Shown one piece after another: positions 58,140 through 64,000 of a DNA stretch of 64,000 nt. Below the pieces are notes generated by a model that searched no databases, was not told the origin of the DNA, and saw only the letters and a program-made list of their open reading frames with translations. The stretch's first letter is position 1; each line of letters starts with the position of its first letter. This stretch comes from JAVBLV01 sp031553195 (GTDB taxonomy: Bacteria; Bacteroidota; Bacteroidia; Bacteroidales; P3). Location: contig JAVBLV010000014.1 in the NCBI GenBank assembly GCA_031553195.1, positions 8,511 to 72,510 of the forward strand, read 5' to 3'. The translations under genes and the position numbers were made by a program.

Positions 58140-59498
58140 ATGAACAAATTTAAAATCAAAGACATGACTAAGATAATACGACTGATTTTATTGTTCCTTT
58201 GTGGATGCAATACTTTGTCAATGGCGAATACGTTAAGCGATACGATTCCAAGTTTTGCAATTACGACTTATCATATAGCGGTTCCTAAAATTGATACCTT
58301 AGGATATTCTATCGATCCTCGTCATCTGCTTTGCGATTCGGTATTCTATTATTCTATAGAAGGAATGATTCCCTCAAGTAGCGATAATTGGGCTATTAAG
58401 GATCAGAGAGGGAATCAAAATGCGGATGTGATCAATACGCCGCCTGCCGTTATGTGTAGATTGCTGAAGGCGTATAAACAGCAAAATATGAATAAGATAA
58501 CGCAGCTTTACCGACCCGAAGACGCTTTTGAAATAGGACAGGTATTTAGCGATTCGAATATTTATAATAAATTCCTTTCGACTGTCGGTAGAATTTCTGA
58601 GATGAAATTAGTGATGGGGATAAATATATACAATGGCTTTATGGCATGGATTGAGATTTTCGAAAATGATGCCACAGGCTATAAAGTGCCTTATTTTTTT
58701 CGTAATGTCAGCGGGACTTGGTATTTAGCTGTGGAAACCGATACGGCCGCCATGACGACCAATATTAATATTGCATTACAATCAAATCATCATCCTTGGC
58801 AACTTATTTCAAGCGATGATATAGACGGCGACGGCATTCCTAATTTGCAAGACAACTGTCCTTGTAAGTATAATCCTGGTCAGGAAGATTCGGATAATGA
58901 TGGTATCGGCGACGCTTGCGATAATTGTCCAACAAAATATAATCCTTTGCAGGAGGATTCGGATGGCGACGGCCTGGGCGATGCTTGCGATAATTGCCCG
59001 ACCATTGCCAATCCCGACCAGTTGGATACCGATGGCGACGGTATCGGCGATATTTGCGATAACTGTCCTTTTGTTAAAAATCCGAAGCAAGAGGATTTAG
59101 ACGGCGACGGCATCGGCGACGCTTGCGACGATGACATAGACGGCGATGGCATTCCGAACGACCAGGATGACGATATGGATGGCGACGGCATTTCGAACGA
59201 CCAGGACAACTGTCAGAGAACATATAATCCGAGCCAATTGGACAGCGACGGCGACGGCATCGGCGACGCTTGCGATAATTGTCCGTTCGTTGCGAATCCG
59301 GGTCAGGAAGATATGGATGGCGACGGCCTGGGCGATGTTTGCGACGACGATATGGACGGCGACGGTATTCCGAATAAATTCGACAATTGTCCTAAAACCT
59401 ACAATCCGGATCAAAAAGATACAAATTGCGACGGCATTGGCGACGCTTGTGAAGAAACGACTCCAAAAAAGAAACCGTCCGGCAAAAAAATAAAATAA
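58140..59498 (+). CDS. Exported protein with thrombospondin type 3 repeats
   Basis: 452 residues. The N-terminus is hydrophobic ([20 protein letters not shown]) and may be a signal peptide or, less likely, a lipobox. An unassigned domain of about 190 residues follows. Then come acidic repeats (about 225-440) with the pattern DNCP-x6-Q-x-D-x-DGDG(I/L)GD-x-C, mostly 23 residues long, interrupted by shorter [11 protein letters not shown] units. These are thrombospondin type 3 repeats that bind many calcium ions and are common in surface proteins. The C-terminus is a lysine-rich tail ([13 protein letters not shown]) instead of a sorting domain. It lies 20 bp after the preceding gene. A possible alternative start is the ATG at 58164. 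Confidence 0.9.
   Translation: MNKFKIKDMTKIIRLILLFLCGCNTLSMANTLSDTIPSFAITTYHIAVPKIDTLGYSIDPRHLLCDSVFYYSIEGMIPSSSDNWAIKDQRGNQNADVINTPPAVMCRLLKAYKQQNMNKITQLYRPEDAFEIGQVFSDSNIYNKFLSTVGRISEMKLVMGINIYNGFMAWIEIFENDATGYKVPYFFRNVSGTWYLAVETDTAAMTTNINIALQSNHHPWQLISSDDIDGDGIPNLQDNCPCKYNPGQEDSDNDGIGDACDNCPTKYNPLQEDSDGDGLGDACDNCPTIANPDQLDTDGDGIGDICDNCPFVKNPKQEDLDGDGIGDACDDDIDGDGIPNDQDDDMDGDGISNDQDNCQRTYNPSQLDSDGDGIGDACDNCPFVANPGQEDMDGDGLGDVCDDDMDGDGIPNKFDNCPKTYNPDQKDTNCDGIGDACEETTPKKKPSGKKIK
58815..59455 (+). repeat. 69-bp-period repeats encoding thrombospondin type 3 units
   Basis: Several units share GATGGCGACGGCATCGGCGA-like DNA and code 23 residues each. The array is partly interrupted by shorter units near 59130-59210 and 59330-59380. 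It may vary in copy number. Confidence 0.75.
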
Positions 59499-59668
59499 TT
59501 AAGGAATGGGGAGTGGAAAATAGAGAGTGGAGAGTTGAAAATGAGGGAATAGTAAATAGTGTCTTCAATTATTCAATCATTCAGTCATTCAATCGCTCAA
59601 TAAGATCAAACACTTTCAACGCTCAATTAAACAAGTCTGACCGAAATACATAATCAAAAAATAAATAC
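59499..59668. repeat. Low-complexity spacer with short imperfect repeats
   Basis: Repeated TCAATTATTCAATCATTCA-like bases around 59565-59605 with an 8-9 base period, and GGAGAGT-like units before. No gene or promoter is recognised. Confidence 0.6.
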
Positions 59669-62600
59669 ATGAAAACGATACGTGTAAAAAAATATCATCA
59701 TAACATAGGGACGCTTTATCTGTTCTTTCTTGCGCTGCTGTTCATACCTGCAAAAATGAACGCGCAGAAAAGCATTTATGCAACCGTTATCCAGCACGAA
59801 AGTTGCGATGAAAAAGACGGCGTGGCTCAAGTGTTTTTACCGGATAATGCAACCTATAATATAAAGTGGACATATCCGAAAGGAGGGACTTCTTCGGGAC
59901 AAACCATTTCCGGATTGGGCGAAGGCACATACAGCGTGGAAGTTACTTCGCCGGTATGTCCGGGAAAACCTCTATATAAAGGAACAGTAACCATTCAGAA
60001 GGATAAGCCTTGCGATTTTCCGGTCAGTATTTCGGTGACAAGTTCGTGGAGTTGCGAAAACCAGGTTACTACGCTGTACGCTTCGGCTTCGGGAGGAACG
60101 TCTCCTTATCGATACAGTTGGCCTAACCAGACTTATTCCACCTCCCAAACAGGCAGTTTTACGGTTTCTGTTTTTGTTACGGATAGCAAAGGAAAACAAA
60201 GCAAGCGTAGCCAAACGGTCTACGTAGCGCCTGTACAATGCTCTAAAGATCCTAACGAGATTAAAGGCCCTGCCGGATTCGGCGAATCTCAGATGACAGC
60301 GCAAAAAGACAAAATGGATTATACCATCATGTATGAAAACGATCCTGATTTTGCCACGGCGCCGGCTTCAAGAGTGAAAATAACGTATCCGGTTGGAAAC
60401 AAACAAAATATTAATAGTTTCCGTTTGAATGATTTTGGTTTCGGCCCCTTTGTGTTTACCGTCCCGCAAAATACGACAAGTTATTATAAACGATTGGATG
60501 TAAGCGATACTTTAGGCGTATGGGTGGACGTTACCGCCGGGATAGATATTGTAAATAACGAACTTTTCTGGATATTCCAATCCCTCGATCCGCAAACCGG
60601 CATCGAACCGGCAAACGCTCAGATGGGTTATTTACCTATCAACAACTCCGATTTGCATAATGGGGAAGGATATGTTAATTTCAGCATATTTCCATCTTTG
60701 TCCACTATAACCGGCGACACGGTTTTGGCCGAAGCTTCTATTGTTTTCGACGATAATGCGGCTATCGCAACAAATATATGGTTGAACATCATCGACGCTT
60801 TGCCTCCGACAAGTTCGCTTACCGGAAGCCGGCTAAATGATACAACCGTGTCTGTTGCATTTTCGGGATATGACGACAACAGGGGCAGCGGAGTGAAAAA
60901 TTATTTATTATATGTTTCGACAAATGAAGAAGAATACTTGTTGTACGGTCGTTTCTTACCGGATAGCATTTGTACCTTCCCGATAGAGGCGGGAGCTAAA
61001 TATAAGTTTTTCTCTATCGCAGAGGATAATGTGGGAAATATAGAAGCCATGAAGACAACGCCCGAATTTGAAATCGGAGAATTGAAGTATCAGATCATGG
61101 CCGAGTCGACGCCTTTTGATGGCGGAATTACGTTCGGGAGCGGGGAATATGCGCACGGAGAACCCGTCTCGGTAAAGGCAAGGGCCAATTCAGGTTATGT
61201 ATTTACAAACTGGACGCTTAATAATGAAGTTGTGCAACTGGATTCAATAATGAATTTTACAGCGCTGAGAACGGTTATTCTGTTAGCAAACTTTTTGCCT
61301 CAATATCCTGTAACGATCAATGTGAATCCTATTAATACCGGAACTTTTACCGGCGAAGGCGCCTATGTTTATGGAGATGTTGTCCGTGTAAAAGCAACGC
61401 CTGAAGAAGGGTATAAATTTGTCAATTGGACAAATCGGGGCGAAGTTGTTTCCACAAGAAACGAATATGAATTTCCGGTTTATGAAATAACCGGTTTGGT
61501 TGCCAATTTCGAAAAACAGGATTATAATGTTCTGATTACGCAGAATCCCGAAACGGGCGGAATTTTACAGGGAGATACAAGCGGCGTATACCTGCATTCC
61601 GATACAGTGAAAGTAGCGGCCGCGCCGGGTCATTGTTACGATTTCGCCGATTGGTCGGTAAATGGAACTTCCGTTACCGGAGATACGTTAAGTCTGGCTG
61701 TAAAAGAGAATTTGAATATTACGGCAAATTATACATTGAAATCTTATGACGTACAAATATCGGCAGAACCGGACTTTGGGGGAAGTTTGTCCGGCGACGG
61801 TACGCGCGTTTATAATTGCGGAGATACGTTAAATGTGTCGGCTCAAGCGGTAACGTGCTACGATTTTAAACATTGGACGCGCAATGGAACGGTTGTTTCT
61901 AATGAATCTGATCTCGATTGGATTGTAACGGAAAAAGATACGATAATTGCTCATTTTGAATTAACGCAATATCCTGTAAAAGAAATTTCAGCCTTCATCT
62001 GTCAAGGGGATTCCTATCGTTTTCTGGATAGAGAATTAACCGCGACAGGCGTTTACCGGGATACTTTACAAAACAGGCTTGGCTGCGACAGCATTATTGA
62101 ATTATTCTTAACGGTTCATCCGGTTTCTCTAACGCGGATTACCGCTTCTACATATGAGGGAACACCTTATCATTTTGGCGGAAAAGACTTGACGGTAGCC
62201 GGAATTTACTATGATACGTTGGAAAATATTTATCGTTGCGACAGCGTGGTTGAATTAACGTTAACCATTGAATCGGTTATCCGGACTCCCATTGCCGCTT
62301 CTGCATGCCAAGGAACTCCTTACCATTTTGGAGGCAGGAACCTGACGGAATCCGGAATTTACCGCGATACTTTGCAAGCGATGAATGGATGGGATAGTAT
62401 TGTGGAATTGACGTTAACGGTAAATCCGGTAATTACGACGCCGTTGGCGGCTTCTACTTGCCAGGGCGCGGCGTATCGTTTTGGCGGCAGGGATTTGACG
62501 GTAGAGGGAACTTATCGTGATACTCTACAAACAACGAATAGTTGCGACAGCATCGTCGAATTAACTTTAACGGTTCATCCGAATGTTATTGTGAACCTTG

Positions 62601-63064
62601 GCGGAGATAGAACGCTTGATTTGCTCGATTCGGTAACTTTAACTGTGGAACAAGGACATCATTATTTATGGAGTACGGGCGATACGATTCATCAGGTAGT
62701 TATTAACAGAGCCAAAGTAGACGGCGATACGGCTACGGTTTGGGTGTTGGTAACGAATATAAATAATTGCATTGGCGGAGATACAATCCGGATTATCTTT
62801 AAGGACAAAAGCGGAATAGATATTTTGGATGCCAAAGAAATATTTGTGGTGTACCCCAATCCGACAACCGGAAAAATCAATATTGAATTTACGAATCCGG
62901 CAAAAAGAGACATTCATATCTATAGCATCGACGGAAAAACCATCTACCGTAAAAAACATAGCGAACGCAAGGTGGAACTGGATTTGGCCATGTTGAAAAT
63001 TCCCTCCGGAACCTATGTCGTAAGTATTAATAACAAGGAGGTAAAAAAGATTATTGTGAAGTAG
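59669..63064 (+). CDS. T9SS-sorted multidomain surface protein
   Basis: 1131 residues. A signal peptide (cleavage near MNAQK) is followed by a SprB-like repeat (about 34-110) and a PKD-like stretch. A block opening with DPNEIKGP and containing DYTIMYENDPDFATAPA (about 193-385) follows, then a fibronectin-like domain. Four divergent InlB B-type repeats (about 465-765, each with a W-x-x-x-G/N pattern) are next. Four repeats of about 50 residues contain CQG...FGG(R/K)(D/N)LT...Y-x-DTL...CDS(I/V)VELTLTV (about 765-970). The final 80 residues are a type A T9SS sorting domain: VYPNPTTGKINIEF, then IYSIDGKTIY and IPSGTYVVSINNKEVKKIIV. The protein should pass the outer membrane through the PorSS/T9SS machinery and stay on the surface. 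It probably belongs to the locus begun by the giant gene. Confidence 0.93.
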   Translation: MKTIRVKKYHHNIGTLYLFFLALLFIPAKMNAQKSIYATVIQHESCDEKDGVAQVFLPDNATYNIKWTYPKGGTSSGQTISGLGEGTYSVEVTSPVCPGKPLYKGTVTIQKDKPCDFPVSISVTSSWSCENQVTTLYASASGGTSPYRYSWPNQTYSTSQTGSFTVSVFVTDSKGKQSKRSQTVYVAPVQCSKDPNEIKGPAGFGESQMTAQKDKMDYTIMYENDPDFATAPASRVKITYPVGNKQNINSFRLNDFGFGPFVFTVPQNTTSYYKRLDVSDTLGVWVDVTAGIDIVNNELFWIFQSLDPQTGIEPANAQMGYLPINNSDLHNGEGYVNFSIFPSLSTITGDTVLAEASIVFDDNAAIATNIWLNIIDALPPTSSLTGSRLNDTTVSVAFSGYDDNRGSGVKNYLLYVSTNEEEYLLYGRFLPDSICTFPIEAGAKYKFFSIAEDNVGNIEAMKTTPEFEIGELKYQIMAESTPFDGGITFGSGEYAHGEPVSVKARANSGYVFTNWTLNNEVVQLDSIMNFTALRTVILLANFLPQYPVTINVNPINTGTFTGEGAYVYGDVVRVKATPEEGYKFVNWTNRGEVVSTRNEYEFPVYEITGLVANFEKQDYNVLITQNPETGGILQGDTSGVYLHSDTVKVAAAPGHCYDFADWSVNGTSVTGDTLSLAVKENLNITANYTLKSYDVQISAEPDFGGSLSGDGTRVYNCGDTLNVSAQAVTCYDFKHWTRNGTVVSNESDLDWIVTEKDTIIAHFELTQYPVKEISAFICQGDSYRFLDRELTATGVYRDTLQNRLGCDSIIELFLTVHPVSLTRITASTYEGTPYHFGGKDLTVAGIYYDTLENIYRCDSVVELTLTIESVIRTPIAASACQGTPYHFGGRNLTESGIYRDTLQAMNGWDSIVELTLTVNPVITTPLAASTCQGAAYRFGGRDLTVEGTYRDTLQTTNSCDSIVELTLTVHPNVIVNLGGDRTLDLLDSVTLTVEQGHHYLWSTGDTIHQVVINRAKVDGDTATVWVLVTNINNCIGGDTIRIIFKDKSGIDILDAKEIFVVYPNPTTGKINIEFTNPAKRDIHIYSIDGKTIYRKKHSERKVELDLAMLKIPSGTYVVSINNKEVKKIIVK

Positions 63065-63103
63065 GGGAGAGGATCCGCTGACAAAGCTGTGATAGCAAGC
63101 GCA

Positions 63104-63161
63104 AGGCGACGCCCGCTCAGGGATGGATTTTCAATTCATACTCTTTGAGCGGGTGTTGTCC
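63104..63161 (+). terminator. Possible terminator after the T9SS protein gene
   Basis: CCCGCTCA and TGAGCGGG pair across about 28 bases, with wobble pairs extending the stem outward. The loop is long and the T-run weak, so support is moderate. Confidence 0.45.
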
Positions 63162-63479
63162 TATAAAATAAGCATTTATTAGAATGTGTTAAATTAAATT
63201 TGATTTTCTATTTTCCTCCGGTTAATTTTTCTACTCATTCTTTGCTTTTTGTTTACGCAGAAACATTTTGGGGCGTATATGATTACAAAACGCTATATGC
63301 TGAAGAATATCGAAATGAAAATTGTTACATAAACATATTAAAAAATGCCGGGAAATATTCGTTTAATAGGAATGCATTATTTATCTATGCTTTTATAAAT
63401 GAAGATTCTAATGATTATCTTGCTTCTGAAAAGGTTCGGGATGGCAAATGAATAAGTCGCTACAAAGTGAATGTTGATG
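63162..63479. other. Spacer without clear gene
   Basis: A frame at 63200-63451 (83 codons) lacks a promoter and a recognisable domain and is probably chance. Nothing else is visible. Confidence 0.45.
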
Positions 63480-63512
63480 AGCCAGGGCGTGACTCTAAGT
63501 CATGCCCTGAGT
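63480..63512. repeat. 33-bp palindrome, copy 5
   Basis: Arms AGCCAGGGCGTGACT and AGTCATGCCCTGAGT around a central CTA. Each arm has one difference from the family consensus at its outer end. Confidence 0.75.
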
Positions 63513-63747
63513 AGGCTACCAATAGTCTTTCCTATAATAGTTACTTGTTATGTAAAAGGCGATAAACGAGTAGACAAGTATGAATGCCGGGATTTTGATA
63601 TGCTATTGAGTATCAAAGTTGCCGGATGAACCTCGATTTCTATGACTAAATTTTTAATTAACAATATTTATAATATCTATGTGCAAAAGTATTCGCGCGG
63701 AGTGAAGCGAAATATGCAACCATATTAGCTGAAAAATATAAACTTTT

Positions 63748-63780
63748 TTTGTAATTCGCTTGTTTTTTTACATACCTTTG
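63748..63780 (+). promoter_or_regulatory. Promoter near the window end
   Basis: TTTG at 63748-63751 and TACCTTTG at 63773-63780 with a 21-bp spacer match the Bacteroidota pattern. An ATG follows at 63798. Confidence 0.55.
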
Positions 63781-63797
63781 AACAGAATTCACAAAGT

Positions 63798-63944
63798 ATG
63801 AATACATTTATCCTCTTTTTAAGAGTATGCGCCTCTGCTGGTTCCAAAATGAACATGCCCCGGAGCGTTTACTTCCTTTGCAAAACAAATTTAGCTCTGC
63901 CTGGCGGCGGAGAGTTTGCTTTTGTCCCCCTTCGTCGCAGGTAA
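63798..63944 (+). CDS. Possible 48-residue small ORF or leader, uncertain
   Basis: An ATG 18 bp after a good promoter opens 48 codons (ending LALPGGGEFAFVPLRRR). The reading continues in a shifted frame as VKPKKAIPFSTKKQA. There is no homologue I can name with confidence. It may be a leader peptide, a decayed gene end or chance; the strong promoter is the main support. Confidence 0.3.
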   Translation: MNTFILFLRVCASAGSKMNMPRSVYFLCKTNLALPGGGEFAFVPLRRR

Positions 63945-64000
63945 AACCCAAAAAAGCCATTCCGTTTAGCACAAAAAAGCAAGCATAAACTGAATGAAAC

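Noticed and set aside
58815..59455. Regular repeats considered as a CRISPR array
   Set aside because: The repeats code in frame for thrombospondin type 3 units and have no unique spacers.
63200..63451. An 83-codon frame after the T9SS protein gene
   Set aside because: No promoter or recognisable domain, AT-rich spacer.

Overview
The window looks like a chromosomal stretch of a Bacteroidales-type bacterium (phylum Bacteroidota), with an overall GC that looks to be around 40 percent. The signs are promoters of the TTTG...TAnnTTTG type, Bacteroidota-restricted families (DUF3822, DUF5687), many signal-peptide and lipobox proteins with short N-regions, and a C-terminal type IX secretion (T9SS) sorting domain. 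I cannot name the genus from sequence alone.

Layout. Positions 1-2.1 kb (minus): the 5' part of rlmN, cut by the window edge, behind an Ig-like lipoprotein. 2.3-13.8 kb (plus): a small lipoprotein, guaB, three peptidyl-prolyl isomerase/SurA-like envelope chaperone genes, a MoxR ATPase, a periplasmic OmpA-like protein and a RecQ helicase. 14.1-17.9 kb (plus): a strikingly AT-rich two-gene restriction-modification unit, an Eco57I-like N6-adenine methyltransferase overlapping a PD-(D/E)XK-like nuclease. 18-20 kb: an orphan membrane protein and a decayed transposase. 20-25.4 kb: an outer-membrane barrel, the rsmD-DUF3822 operon, a methyltransferase and an MFS exporter. 25.6-36.8 kb: pyrG, an OsmC protein, a DUF1801 protein, an MBL hydrolase, a HAD phosphatase, tRNA-Arg(CCG), a NamZ/DUF1343 protein, dihydroorotase and an ABC ATPase/permease pair. 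36.9-43.3 kb: a secreted C1 peptidase and two paralogous membrane-anchored AraC-type regulators flanking a nucleoid-associated protein and an HdeD-like protein. 43.6-63.1 kb: a surface-protein locus made of a 4407-residue beta-helix/CARDB giant, a 412-residue exported protein, a thrombospondin-type-3 calcium-binding protein and an 1131-residue protein with a T9SS sorting domain.

How the parts may work together. The second AraC-like regulator is transcribed divergently from the giant surface gene. The shared intergenic region holds three 13-bp direct repeats with starts 20 and 42 bp apart, a plausible operator, so the regulator may control the surface locus. Envelope chaperones, the MoxR ATPase and the lipoproteins fit a cell that exports many large surface proteins.

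The window also carries two families of small repeats that ordinary genes do not explain. One is a MITE-like element, four copies exactly 162 bp long plus one inverted 111-bp deletion derivative. One copy supplies the only ATG of the NamZ-like gene and another sits on the stop codon of the nucleoid-associated gene. The other is a 33-bp palindrome (15-bp arms, 3-base centre) in five intergenic places. I found no rRNA genes, CRISPR arrays, prophage or complete insertion sequence.
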